59,194 bases of DNA from Prevotella sp. (lineage in GTDB: Bacteria > Bacteroidota > Bacteroidia > Bacteroidales > Bacteroidaceae): contig JAGCDO010000015.1 in assembly GCA_017651265.1 (NCBI GenBank), positions 1-59,194 of the forward strand, in the 5' to 3' direction. Each line of letters starts with the position of its first letter. Position 1 is the first letter of the stretch. The notes beneath the pieces were generated by a model that searched no databases, was not told where the DNA came from, and saw only the letters and a list, made by a program, of their open reading frames with translations. The position numbers and the translations under genes were made by a program. This document shows, piece by piece, positions 15,676-24,551 of this stretch.

Positions 15676-16497
15676 ATGATCGAAATTAAGAATATCAGTT
15701 ATAAGTATGCAGGGGGTAAGACTCCGGTGTTCTCGGATTTCAGTCTGAACCTGCCAGAGAGCAATATCTACGGTCTGCTGGGTAAGAACGGAACAGGTAA
15801 GAGTACTTTGCTTTACCTGATCAGCGGACTGCTTCGTCCGCAGGGCGGAACCGTGAGTTTCGACGGAAATGAGAGTCGTAAGCGCCGCCCTGAGATGCTG
15901 GAAGAGATGTTTATCGTTCCCGAGGAGTTCGACCTCCCGGCCATGTCGCTCGACGAATATATCGAGATCAACAGACCGTTCTACCCGCGATTCGACAGAG
16001 AGGTGCTGGAGAACTGTTTGAACGACTTCGAGCTCTCCACCTCACTTCAGTTAGACGCCCTCTCGATGGGTCAGAAGAAGAAGGTGTACATGAGCTTCGC
16101 CTTAGCAGCTGGTACAAGACTGCTGCTGATGGACGAGCCCACCAACGGTCTTGACATTCCTTCGAAGGCGCAGTTCCGCAGGGTAGTGGCCAACCACATG
16201 AGCGATGATCGCACGTTAATTATCAGTACGCACCAGGTGCATGATGTGGAGCAGCTGCTGGATCATATCCTGATTCTCGACCAAGACAAGATGCTCTTGG
16301 ACGCTAGCGTGGCTGATATCTGCGACAAGTATGTGTTTGAATACCGCCAGCCAGGACAGATGGGCGACGACGTGATTTATGCTGAGCCTTCACTGCAAGG
16401 CAATGCCGTGATTGTTCCCCGTAAGGAGGGTGATGAGGAAACGCAGGTGAACCTGGAACTGCTGTTTGATGCAGTGACTATGGGGAAGATCTGTTAA
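15676..16497 (+). CDS. ABC transporter ATP-binding protein
   Basis: The 273-residue ATPase carries Walker A GKNGTGKST (about 37-45), signature LSMGQKKKV, Walker B LLLMDEPTNGLD and the switch His in ISTHQVHDV. Its C-terminal 60 residues extend past the ATPase core. It lacks a membrane domain; the next two genes encode membrane proteins, so they probably form one transporter. The YtrB/YtrA pairing with a GntR regulator is a known arrangement for envelope-related ABC systems. Confidence 0.85.
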   Translation: MIEIKNISYKYAGGKTPVFSDFSLNLPESNIYGLLGKNGTGKSTLLYLISGLLRPQGGTVSFDGNESRKRRPEMLEEMFIVPEEFDLPAMSLDEYIEINRPFYPRFDREVLENCLNDFELSTSLQLDALSMGQKKKVYMSFALAAGTRLLLMDEPTNGLDIPSKAQFRRVVANHMSDDRTLIISTHQVHDVEQLLDHILILDQDKMLLDASVADICDKYVFEYRQPGQMGDDVIYAEPSLQGNAVIVPRKEGDEETQVNLELLFDAVTMGKIC

Positions 16498-16523
16498 GTG
16501 GTAGTGATAATAGACTATTGGTT

Positions 16524-17294
16524 ATGAAATGTTTCAATATACAAAGGTTTAAGCGAATGCTGATTTGGACCTACAAGCACGACAAGCATGAATGGATGCA
16601 TCAGGTGCTGTCGGCTATCTTGGGTACATCGCTTTGCTTCGCCTTCATTCGGCTGGGGGTTGCTGATTCGAGCGGAACCCATTTTGATATCTTCCCTCCG
16701 ATCATCGCCATGTTCCTCATCATTGATGGTGTTATCACTGCCAGTGGTATGCACTATGCCATGAAGACAACCGACGATTGGCGCAGTTTGACGATGCTGC
16801 CTGCCAGCAACCTGGAGAAATTCCTTGCACGCTATTTCTCAGCTATAACAATAGCATTGGGTATATTGCTGACCATTCCTGTGGGCGATGCAGTGCAGTA
16901 TTTGACATCACTGATCTACGATGCACCGAACGCGCAATCGGTATTGGCCTATGTGTATAACAGTTCTGCTTTTTCGTTCCTTACGAAATACGAGCATTGG
17001 TACAATGTCATCCTATCGTTACTTGCCTTTCACAGCATGTATCTGCTGGGTGCCAATTTCTTCCGTACACGCAGGTACTCATGGGTATTCGCCAGTATAG
17101 TACTCTGGTTACTGTTCGCCATTATTGCAGGACTGATTTACTTGCGTACCGATGGTTTTAAGGCTACGCTTTGTGTCGATGCTCCCACATGGCCGGGAAC
17201 CTTGATGAACATCGCGATTATCTTTGTATGTTATTGGCTGTCGTTCCGACTGTTCTGCCGTCGTCAGCTCATTGCTAAATATATCAATTATTAA
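16524..17294 (+). CDS. ABC-type membrane protein 1
   Basis: A 256-residue polytopic membrane protein with about six hydrophobic segments and no recognisable catalytic motif. The ATG at 16524 (MKCFNIQRF) is preferred over the TTG two codons upstream. Its N-terminal pattern (short, basic, RFKRML) resembles the next protein, so the two are likely paralogous permease subunits working with the ATPase upstream. The gap to the next gene is three bases. Confidence 0.7.
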   Translation: MKCFNIQRFKRMLIWTYKHDKHEWMHQVLSAILGTSLCFAFIRLGVADSSGTHFDIFPPIIAMFLIIDGVITASGMHYAMKTTDDWRSLTMLPASNLEKFLARYFSAITIALGILLTIPVGDAVQYLTSLIYDAPNAQSVLAYVYNSSAFSFLTKYEHWYNVILSLLAFHSMYLLGANFFRTRRYSWVFASIVLWLLFAIIAGLIYLRTDGFKATLCVDAPTWPGTLMNIAIIFVCYWLSFRLFCRRQLIAKYINY

Positions 17295-17297
17295 GAT

Positions 17298-18137
17298 ATG
17301 GAAAAATTCAGTTTCAAAAGGTTCTTCAGGGTGCTGAACTGGTACCTTCGTACCAACAGCAAACAGCTGCTGATGTGGTTCGCCGGTACTGCTACCTGTG
17401 TGTTCCTGCTGCAGATGATAGTTACCTTGACGGGAGTAGTGGTCAAGACGTCTGGTGGAAATGCCAATACCATGGGCTTTACTCCTGAGACCTATAAGCA
17501 CGCACTTTCCGTGGTAGGATCGGTTTTGATGGTGGGTATGAGTATAGCCACGCTGTTTGTCCTGTCGGGAGTGTTCCGTCAGTTGTACAAGAAACAGAAG
17601 GCCATCTCGTTCCTGATGTTGCCGGCAACAAACAAGGAAAAATACTGGGTGCTGCTCGTTTACGTGACAGTGGTTTGGACCTTGTGCATCTTCTTAGGTT
17701 ATGTGGTGGCTGATGTGCTGCGCATGGTGATTGTTCCGATGTTCAAAGACCTGCCGTATGTGTCAAGCCTGACAAGTCTGCACCTCTTTTTCATCCCTTC
17801 CAATGGGAGCATCGCACTAAAGATCGAAGTATTTATCTATTCCTTGACAACCATCGTATGGGTACATTCCTGCTATATCGCAGCAGGATCGGTGTTCCGC
17901 AAGAACGGGTTCGTCATTGCCAGTGCAGGATTACTGCTCATTGGGGCTCTCTTTGAAGATGTATGGATAAAAAACTTCGGTGCTCTGATTAGTGTACAAG
18001 ACAATACGCTAAGCGTGAACCACATGGTTTGGGTAGTGGAGCTCGTGCTGCTGGCATGGATTATCTACAACTACCGTCTGAGCTACCGCTTGTTCAAGAA
18101 TTATCAAGTAATCAATAATAAAAGAACGAATCTATGA
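17298..18137 (+). CDS. ABC-type membrane protein 2
   Basis: A 279-residue membrane protein with about six hydrophobic segments. The opening (MEKFSFKRFFRVLNWYLR) and the overall helix spacing resemble the preceding protein, including the AISFLMLPATNKEKY segment that parallels WRSLTMLPASNLEKF there. This supports duplication of a permease gene. Its stop overlaps the start of the regulator gene (ATGA). Confidence 0.7.
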   Translation: MEKFSFKRFFRVLNWYLRTNSKQLLMWFAGTATCVFLLQMIVTLTGVVVKTSGGNANTMGFTPETYKHALSVVGSVLMVGMSIATLFVLSGVFRQLYKKQKAISFLMLPATNKEKYWVLLVYVTVVWTLCIFLGYVVADVLRMVIVPMFKDLPYVSSLTSLHLFFIPSNGSIALKIEVFIYSLTTIVWVHSCYIAAGSVFRKNGFVIASAGLLLIGALFEDVWIKNFGALISVQDNTLSVNHMVWVVELVLLAWIIYNYRLSYRLFKNYQVINNKRTNL

Positions 18138-18502
18138 ATTTCAATAACGACAAAGCCATATACATTCAGATAGCCGACCGCCTGTGCGATGAGATCCTGG
18201 CGGGGACTTATCAGGATGATGAACGCATCCCCAGTGTAAGGGAATATGCCGTACTGTTACAGGTGAATACCAACACGGCTGTGAAGGCGTATGATGAGCT
18301 TGCCCGAAGCGAGATCATCTACAACAAGCGCGGACTGGGTTACTTCGTCACCAAAGGGGCGAAGAAGAAGATCCTGAAGGAACGCAAGCAGTTGTTCATG
18401 AAAGAGAAGCTGCCCGAGATGTTCCGACACATGCAGCTGTTAGGTATCGACATCTCTGAGATCGGGGAGGAATGGAACCGATTCAGTGAAAAGAAAAGTT
18501 AA
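18134..18502 (+). CDS. GntR-family regulator, YtrA subfamily
   Basis: The protein is 122 residues: a winged helix-turn-helix (about 12-75; YIQIADRLCDEILAG, RIPSVREYAVLLQVNTNTA) and a short helical C-terminal tail with no ligand domain, which is the YtrA layout. It is translationally coupled to the membrane-protein gene. The perfect dyad at 15045-15066 at the head of the operon is its probable binding site, giving feedback control of the transporter. Confidence 0.9.
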   Translation: MNFNNDKAIYIQIADRLCDEILAGTYQDDERIPSVREYAVLLQVNTNTAVKAYDELARSEIIYNKRGLGYFVTKGAKKKILKERKQLFMKEKLPEMFRHMQLLGIDISEIGEEWNRFSEKKS

Positions 18503-18583
18503 AAGACATGCTGGGCTTGTAATAATTGCAACCTTGCAACCGTCTAATTCGTCAAAAAGACGATAAAAAATAAGTATTAGCAC

Positions 18584-19303
18584 GTGATACATCTAAAAGA
18601 CATTAACAAGACCTACTTCGGTGCGCAGCCGCTCCATGTGCTCAAGGGCATCAACCTCGACATTGAGAAGGGGGAGTTCGTGAGCATCATGGGAGCCAGC
18701 GGCTCGGGCAAGTCAACTTTATTGAATATTCTGGGAATCCTCGACAACTACGACTCAGGTGAATACACCCTTGCAGGGACGTTGATCAAGGACCTGAGTG
18801 AGCGGAAGGCGGCGGAGTACCGAAACCATATGATTGGTTTTATCTTCCAGAGCTTTAACCTCATCTCGTTCAAGACTGCCGTGGAGAATGTGGAACTGCC
18901 ACTGTTCTACCAGGGGGTATCCAGAAAGAAACGTCATACGCTGGCTATGGATTATCTGGATCGGCTCGGTTTGTTAGACTGGGCCGACCATTATCCTAAT
19001 GAGCTGTCGGGTGGACAGAAACAGCGTGTGGCCATTGCCCGCGCCTTGATTACTCATCCGCAGATTATTTTGGCCGACGAGCCGACGGGTGCGCTCGACT
19101 CCAAGACCTCAGTGGAGGTGATGCAGCTGCTGAAGCAACTGAACGCCGAAGAGGGGATGACCATCGTGGTGGTGACACATGAGAGTGGTGTGGCTAACGA
19201 GACCAACAAGATCGTGCACATCAAAGATGGAATCATCGGAAATATCGAAGTGAATCTTGAACACAACGCCTCGCCCTTCGGCATGGGAGGCATCATGAAA
19301 TAA
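18584..19303 (+). CDS. ABC transporter ATP-binding protein, MacB/LolD type
   Basis: The 239-residue ATPase has Walker A GASGSGKST (about 39-47), the Q-loop FQSFNLI, signature LSGGQKQR and Walker B ILADEPTGALD. It is the energising subunit for the two FtsX-type permeases that follow. The start is a GTG at 18584; no in-frame ATG lies nearby and MIHLKDINKTY matches the family N-terminus. An 81-base gap separates it from the GntR gene, so a separate promoter is possible but not identified. Confidence 0.9.
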   Translation: MIHLKDINKTYFGAQPLHVLKGINLDIEKGEFVSIMGASGSGKSTLLNILGILDNYDSGEYTLAGTLIKDLSERKAAEYRNHMIGFIFQSFNLISFKTAVENVELPLFYQGVSRKKRHTLAMDYLDRLGLLDWADHYPNELSGGQKQRVAIARALITHPQIILADEPTGALDSKTSVEVMQLLKQLNAEEGMTIVVVTHESGVANETNKIVHIKDGIIGNIEVNLEHNASPFGMGGIMK

Positions 19304-19337
19304 CTAGTAAGACTAGGAATACTAGTAAAACTAGAAA
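19304..19337 (+). repeat. ACTAG 9-base periodic tract
   Basis: ACTAGTAAG, ACTAGGAAT, ACTAGTAAA, ACTAGAAAT follow each other with a 9-base period between the ATPase and first permease genes. A sister tract with the same period fills the next spacer. Confidence 0.75.
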
Positions 19338-19340
19338 TAT

Positions 19341-20597
19341 ATGAGAGATATCATCACAGAAATATGGTCAACAGCACAGCGTAACAAGCTGCGTACCACC
19401 CTGACAGGCTTTGCCGTGGCGTGGGGAATCTTCATGCTGATCGTGCTGCTGGGGGCTGGTAACGGTTTGATCAATGCCACGATGAAGCAGGCGGGCGACG
19501 TTCTCACCAACTCGATGGAGGTGTATGGAGGGCAGACCTCGAAACCCTTTAACGGACTGAGTGAGGGGCGCTATATCAGCATCAACGAGAAGGACTATAC
19601 CATTACCGATTCGGAATACAAGAATACCATTGATGACGTAGGAGCTGTTTACTACGTGAGTTCAATGGTTACTCATGGCGAGGAGTATATGAGCATGCAG
19701 ATTGCAGGTGTCTATCCCGTTCATACTGAGATTTCGAAACAAGATCTGCTCTATGGCAGGTTCATCAACGATATTGACCTTCATGAGAAACGAAAGGTGC
19801 TGGTGCTGAGCGACACTCAGGCCAAGGAACTGGCCCCCAAGGATTACAAGACGCTGATTGGCAAGTATGTGAAGGTGGGTAATTTCGCCTTTAAGGTGGT
19901 GGGAATCTATAAGAGTCGTGGCGATGGCGAATCGAACGCTTTCTCTGCGTATTCTACTATCAAGAGCATCTTCGGTGCGAACACAGATGCCTTGGGAAAT
20001 ATCGAGTTTACCTTCCATGGCTTGGCAACGATGAAAGAGAATGAGGACTTTGAGAAGGTTTACCGTCGCAGACTGAATGCTAACCACCAGGCTCATCCCG
20101 ATGATGAGCGGAGTATATGGATATGGAACGGTTATACGCAGAATATCCAGATGCAACAGGGTCTGGGCATTATACGCACTTTCCTGTGGATTGTGGGACT
20201 CTTTACGCTGCTGAGCGGAATCGTGGGTGTTTCGAACATCATGCTCATTACCGTGAAGGAACGTACGCATGAGTTCGGCATACGCAAGGCTATCGGTGCC
20301 AAGCCATGGTCCATACTGAAACTCATCATCATAGAGAGTGTGATCATTACTACCTTCTTCGGTTACATCGGAATGCTGCTGGGCATCGCAGCCAATGAGT
20401 ATATGGATGCTACGCTGGGGCATAAGGTAACCGACCTGGGTGTGGCGAAACTGACACTCTTTGTGAATCCTACGGTAGGTCTCGATGTGTGTTTCGAGGC
20501 TACCATGGTGATGATTATCGCGGGAACCATTGCTGGCTTGATACCTGCCTTCAAGGCCAGTAGGATTCGTCCGATAGAAGCACTGCGCGCTGATTAA
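19341..20597 (+). CDS. ABC transporter permease, MacB/FtsX type
   Basis: A 418-residue permease with one N-terminal membrane helix (about 20-40), a large periplasmic MacB core domain (about 45-270) and three C-terminal helices, including IVGVSNIMLITVKERTHEFG, a hallmark of the FtsX domain. It should form a mechanotransmission-type exporter with the ATPase upstream and the adaptor and TolC-like proteins downstream. Confidence 0.9.
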   Translation: MRDIITEIWSTAQRNKLRTTLTGFAVAWGIFMLIVLLGAGNGLINATMKQAGDVLTNSMEVYGGQTSKPFNGLSEGRYISINEKDYTITDSEYKNTIDDVGAVYYVSSMVTHGEEYMSMQIAGVYPVHTEISKQDLLYGRFINDIDLHEKRKVLVLSDTQAKELAPKDYKTLIGKYVKVGNFAFKVVGIYKSRGDGESNAFSAYSTIKSIFGANTDALGNIEFTFHGLATMKENEDFEKVYRRRLNANHQAHPDDERSIWIWNGYTQNIQMQQGLGIIRTFLWIVGLFTLLSGIVGVSNIMLITVKERTHEFGIRKAIGAKPWSILKLIIIESVIITTFFGYIGMLLGIAANEYMDATLGHKVTDLGVAKLTLFVNPTVGLDVCFEATMVMIIAGTIAGLIPAFKASRIRPIEALRAD

Positions 20598-20599
20598 CA

Positions 20600-20637
20600 A
20601 CCTAGTAACACTAGTACAGCTAGTTCAACTAGAAACA
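20600..20637 (+). repeat. CTAGT 9-base periodic tract
   Basis: CCTAGTAAC, ACTAGTACA, GCTAGTTCA, ACTAGAAAC: the same 9-base period as 19304-19337 but different variable positions, in the spacer between the two permease genes. Confidence 0.75.
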
Positions 20638-20646
20638 AGATATTAT

Positions 20647-21900
20647 ATGAGAATAGATTTAGATTCATACAGAGAAATCCTCGATACGCTGACACGTAAC
20701 AAGGCGCGTTCGTTTCTTACGGGATTCGGCGTGTTCTGGGGGGTGTTCATGCTCATTGGTCTGATGGGAGGCGGAAAGGCAATGAGGGAACAGCTCGACA
20801 ACACGTTCGAGGGTTTTGCACAAAATACAATCGTTATAGGAGCCAATCAGACTACCAAGGCTTACAAGGGATTCCGCAAAGGGCGCTGGTGGAGCATGGA
20901 CTATAAAGATATTGAGCGCTTGAAGCAGCGGGTGCCTGAGCTGGAAGTGGCCGTGCCTATGATTTTCTCGCGTTGGGGTGGTAATAATACGGCTTACTAT
21001 GGTGACCAGAAAACATCTCCCCGAATACAGGGTACGGTGCCCGATCTGGCAAAGGTGATGGAGCCGAAGATGTATTATGGGCGCTATCTCAACGAGATGG
21101 ATGTGCGAGAACATCGTAAGGTGTGCGTGATTGGGAAGAAGATCTATAAGGATCTCTTCAAGGAGGGAGGCGACCCCTGCGGGAAGAAGATTCGTGTTGA
21201 CTCTACCTACTTCGAGGTGATAGGCGTGGATTATAGCACCAGTAATGCGTCCTTTAACGGACGGGCTGAAGAGAAGATCACCATGCCGATTACGCTGATG
21301 CAGGCTTTGTTTAATCGCGGTAATGAAGTTGACCTGATTGCTGCAGTTGGTCGTGAGGGCGTGGTGATGAGTAAGATTACTGATCGTGTCCGTGAGACCG
21401 TAGCCAGAGCGCATTATGTAGATCCTACCGATGAACAAGGGGCGTTCGTGTTTAATACCGAACTGCTGTTCCAGTTGATGGATAATATGTTCAAAGGCGT
21501 TAACTTCCTGATATGGCTGGTGGGTTTGGGAACCTTGCTGGCAGGTGCCATCGGCGTGTCGAACATCATGATGGTTACCGTGCGGGAACGAACCACCGAG
21601 ATTGGTATTCGCAGGGCCATCGGCGCCACACCCAAGATGATTCTTAGTCAGATTATCTCTGAGAGTATCCTTCTGACATTGGTGGCGGGAATGAGTGGAA
21701 TCCTCTTCGGCGTGATGATCCTCCAGATGCTGGAGGTGGCGAATACTGAGGACGGAATAGTGAATACCCACTTCCAGGTTGGTTTCTGGACCGCTATCCT
21801 CGCTGCCGTTGTGGTGTGTACGGTGGGGGTTCTGGCAGGCTTGGCTCCTGCTGCCCGCGCCATGAGCATCAAACCTGTAGATGCGATGAGGGACGAGTAA
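20647..21900 (+). CDS. ABC transporter permease, MacB/FtsX type (second copy)
   Basis: This 417-residue protein is a paralogue of the preceding permease, with the same layout: N-terminal helix, MacB periplasmic core and a C-terminal FtsX domain with IGVSNIMMVTVRERTTEIG. Having two different permeases suggests a heterodimeric exporter, unlike the homodimer of E. coli MacB. Starts at ATG 20647. Confidence 0.9.
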   Translation: MRIDLDSYREILDTLTRNKARSFLTGFGVFWGVFMLIGLMGGGKAMREQLDNTFEGFAQNTIVIGANQTTKAYKGFRKGRWWSMDYKDIERLKQRVPELEVAVPMIFSRWGGNNTAYYGDQKTSPRIQGTVPDLAKVMEPKMYYGRYLNEMDVREHRKVCVIGKKIYKDLFKEGGDPCGKKIRVDSTYFEVIGVDYSTSNASFNGRAEEKITMPITLMQALFNRGNEVDLIAAVGREGVVMSKITDRVRETVARAHYVDPTDEQGAFVFNTELLFQLMDNMFKGVNFLIWLVGLGTLLAGAIGVSNIMMVTVRERTTEIGIRRAIGATPKMILSQIISESILLTLVAGMSGILFGVMILQMLEVANTEDGIVNTHFQVGFWTAILAAVVVCTVGVLAGLAPAARAMSIKPVDAMRDE

Positions 21901-21948
21901 AGCGCCTAATGGTGAAATTGTCAAATGGTAAAATTGTAAAATAAACAT

Positions 21949-23061
21949 ATGAAGAAGTACAGTAAACTGATTATTGCCGCCATTGTGGCGCTGATCTTTA
22001 TCGGAACCTTTGTGTTCCTTTGGCAGAAATCGCAGCCGAAACCTGTAGTGTATAACGAGTTTACACCCACGACTGCCGATATCGTCAAGACGACTATCAT
22101 TACGGGCAAGATCGAACCACGTAATGAGGTGAACGTGAAACCGCAGATCTCGGGTATCATCACCGAACTGCTGAAAGAGGCTGGCGACTATGTGTCGGCG
22201 GGTGAGGTGATTGCCAAGGTAAAGGTGATTCCAGACATGAGTCAGCTGAGTAGCGCCGAGATGCGTGTGCGGTTGGCCGTGATTAACTTGAAGCAGGCTC
22301 AGACAGATTTCGACCGTGAGAAGAACCTTTATGACCAGAAGCTGGTGTCGGCGGATGAGTTTGATAAGGCTAAGCTGGCATTGAGTCAGGCCAAACAGGA
22401 GAAGGTGGCAGCTGATGATGCTTTGGCCGTTGTGCGCGATGGTGTCTCGAAGAGTAATGCCAAGGCAAGCTCAACATTGGTGCGTTCTACCGTCTCGGGT
22501 GTGATTCTCGATATTCCAGTGAAAGTGGGAAACAGCGTCATCTTGAGTAATACGTTTAACGATGGTACTACCATTGCCAGCGTTGCGAACATGAACGACC
22601 TGATTTTCCGTGGAAACATCGATGAAACGGAGGTGGGTCAGTTGGTGTCAGGAATGCCGATGAAGATTACCATTGGAGCCTTGCAGGATCTGTCGTTCGC
22701 TGCTATGCTGGAGTACGTATCTCCCAAGGCCGTGGAGAACAATGGTGCCAATCAGTTTGAGATCAAGGCTGCCGTTCAGGTGCTCAAGGGTAGTAAGATT
22801 CGCTCGGGCTATAGTGCAACGGCAGAGATTGAGCTGGCTCGTGCCTCTAAGGCGCTTTCTGTTCCCGAGAGTGCTATTGAGTTCAGCGGTGACTCTACCT
22901 TCGTCTATCTCATCAAGGAGAACGGAAAGGAGAAGACCTACGAACGCAAGCAGGTGGTGACAGGCTTGAGCGATGGTGTGAGCATCGAGATCAAATCGGG
23001 TCTTACCCTGAAGGATAAGGTGCGTGGACCGATGGTGGTGGCTGATGAAGTGGAGAATTAA
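21949..23061 (+). CDS. Efflux periplasmic adaptor (HlyD/MacA family)
   Basis: A 370-residue protein with one N-terminal membrane anchor (about 5-25), a lipoyl/barrel-sandwich half-motif (VNVKPQISGIITELLKEAGD), a helical hairpin (about 95-165) and the second half-motif (STVSGVILDIPVKVGNSVI). It links the inner-membrane permeases to the outer-membrane channel encoded next. No lipobox, so it is anchored by its helix. Confidence 0.9.
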   Translation: MKKYSKLIIAAIVALIFIGTFVFLWQKSQPKPVVYNEFTPTTADIVKTTIITGKIEPRNEVNVKPQISGIITELLKEAGDYVSAGEVIAKVKVIPDMSQLSSAEMRVRLAVINLKQAQTDFDREKNLYDQKLVSADEFDKAKLALSQAKQEKVAADDALAVVRDGVSKSNAKASSTLVRSTVSGVILDIPVKVGNSVILSNTFNDGTTIASVANMNDLIFRGNIDETEVGQLVSGMPMKITIGALQDLSFAAMLEYVSPKAVENNGANQFEIKAAVQVLKGSKIRSGYSATAEIELARASKALSVPESAIEFSGDSTFVYLIKENGKEKTYERKQVVTGLSDGVSIEIKSGLTLKDKVRGPMVVADEVEN

Positions 23062-23092
23062 CCATTGACCATTGACCATTTTGAAATTGTCA
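23062..23092 (+). repeat. CCATTGA heptamer tract
   Basis: CCATTGA repeats about three times with a 7-base period directly after the stop of the adaptor gene, followed by related A/T-rich words. The longest frame of the TolC-like gene reads through it. Confidence 0.65.
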
Positions 23093-23113
23093 AATCGTGA
23101 AATGATCAAATAT

Positions 23114-24439
23114 ATGAAGATATTTATAACAGCCACGGTGGCATTGCTATTGATGCCCGCCAGTGTTTCAGCCCAGCAGCAATGGTCGCTGAGACAGTGC
23201 ATCGACTATGCGGTGGAGCATAATATCCAGGTGAAACAGCGGGAAGTGAGTCGCATGCAGCGAGAACTGGATGTGAACACGGCGAAGAACAGTCGTCTGC
23301 CCGACCTGTCGGCCTCGGCTTCCGAGAGCTTCTCGTTTGGACGCGGACTGACGGCTCAGAATACTTATTCGAATAAGAACACAAATAGTACATCGTTCAA
23401 CCTCTCATCCAGTGTACCTCTGTTCACGGGCTATCGCATACCCCGAACGCTGGAGATGCAGAAGCTGAACCTAGAGGCGGCCACAGCCGACTTGGAGAAG
23501 GCGAAGAATGATATACGTATGCAGGTGGCGCAGGCTTACGTACAGATTCTCTATAACCTGGAGCTGTGCGACGTGGCGAATCGTCAGATTGCCATCGACT
23601 CCATGCATGTGCATCGTCTGACGGAGATGATGAAGAACGGAAAGGCAAGTGGCACGGAGGTGGCGCAGCAGGAGGCTTCGCTGGCACAGAGCAGACTTAC
23701 CGCCACACAGGCTGATAACGACTATCGTTTGTCGTTACTGTCACTTACGCAGCTGTTGGAACTGCCGTCACCTGAGGACTTTACCATCTCAAGGGAGGTG
23801 AACCAGGAACTATGGAACGAGATCCATGCCCTTCCTTCTCCTGATGTGATTTACCAGGAAGCACTGATGATCAAGCCTGAGATACAGGCCGAGCAGTCGC
23901 GACTGGCCAGTTCTGCCAAGAACATTGATATTGCCAAGAGTGCCAAGCTACCGAGTCTGTCATTACAAGGTAGTCTGGGAACGAACTATTACAAGACCAG
24001 CGGTATACCTAGTGACAGATTTTTCAAGCAGCTGAATAATAACTTCAGTCAGTACTTGGGCCTGAGTCTGAACGTTCCCATCTTCAACCGTTTCGAGACA
24101 AGAAACAATATCAAGAATGCGCAGCTGAATCAGTATAACCAGCAGCTGCAGCTCGATAATGCGAAGAAGAATTTGTATAAGGAGATTCAGCAGGCTTACT
24201 ACAATGCGGTTACCTCTGAGGCGAAATACCAGAGTAGTGAGCAGGCAAAACGCAGTCAGGAGGAAGCCTTCCGTCTGATGTCGGCGAAGTATGAATACGG
24301 CAAGGCGAACATCACGGAGTTCAATGAGGCCAAGAACAACCTCATGAAGGCGGAAAGTGATCTTGTAAGAGCCAAGTACGAATACCTCTATCAGAATGCA
24401 CTGATAGAATTCTATCGCGGAAAGGCTCTCTCTTTTTAA
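23114..24439 (+). CDS. TolC-family outer-membrane efflux channel
   Basis: A signal peptide (MKIFITATVALLLMPASVSAQ) precedes two homologous OEP repeats (about 30-220 and 235-435) rich in long helices and Ala/Gln/Asn, as in TolC. It forms the outer-membrane exit for the ABC exporter encoded upstream. I chose ATG 23114; the ATGs at 23102 and 23072 would add a few residues, the latter reading through the repeat tract. A strong terminator follows. Confidence 0.9.
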   Translation: MKIFITATVALLLMPASVSAQQQWSLRQCIDYAVEHNIQVKQREVSRMQRELDVNTAKNSRLPDLSASASESFSFGRGLTAQNTYSNKNTNSTSFNLSSSVPLFTGYRIPRTLEMQKLNLEAATADLEKAKNDIRMQVAQAYVQILYNLELCDVANRQIAIDSMHVHRLTEMMKNGKASGTEVAQQEASLAQSRLTATQADNDYRLSLLSLTQLLELPSPEDFTISREVNQELWNEIHALPSPDVIYQEALMIKPEIQAEQSRLASSAKNIDIAKSAKLPSLSLQGSLGTNYYKTSGIPSDRFFKQLNNNFSQYLGLSLNVPIFNRFETRNNIKNAQLNQYNQQLQLDNAKKNLYKEIQQAYYNAVTSEAKYQSSEQAKRSQEEAFRLMSAKYEYGKANITEFNEAKNNLMKAESDLVRAKYEYLYQNALIEFYRGKALSF

Positions 24440-24490
24440 GTAATTACTCTCTTTTTAGTTATTAAGGTTAAGATAGATTGTTTATCATGG

Positions 24491-24520
24491 AGGCACGCCG
24501 GGAGGCGTGCCTTTCCTTTT
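24491..24520. terminator. Terminator between convergent tolC-like and GH53 genes
   Basis: AGGCACGCC (24491-24499) pairs perfectly with GGCGTGCCT (24504-24512) around a 4-base loop, followed by TTCCTTTT on the plus strand. Confidence 0.85.
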
Positions 24521-24551
24521 CCTCCACGAATAAAACAAATGAGACGGATGT

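Noticed and set aside
20665-21948. 427-codon antisense frame in the second permease gene
   Set aside because: A shadow of the MacB-type permease; no plausible product.
23072-23113. Earlier start of the TolC-like protein
   Set aside because: The sequence is a spacer tract; the signal peptide begins at the ATG at 23114.
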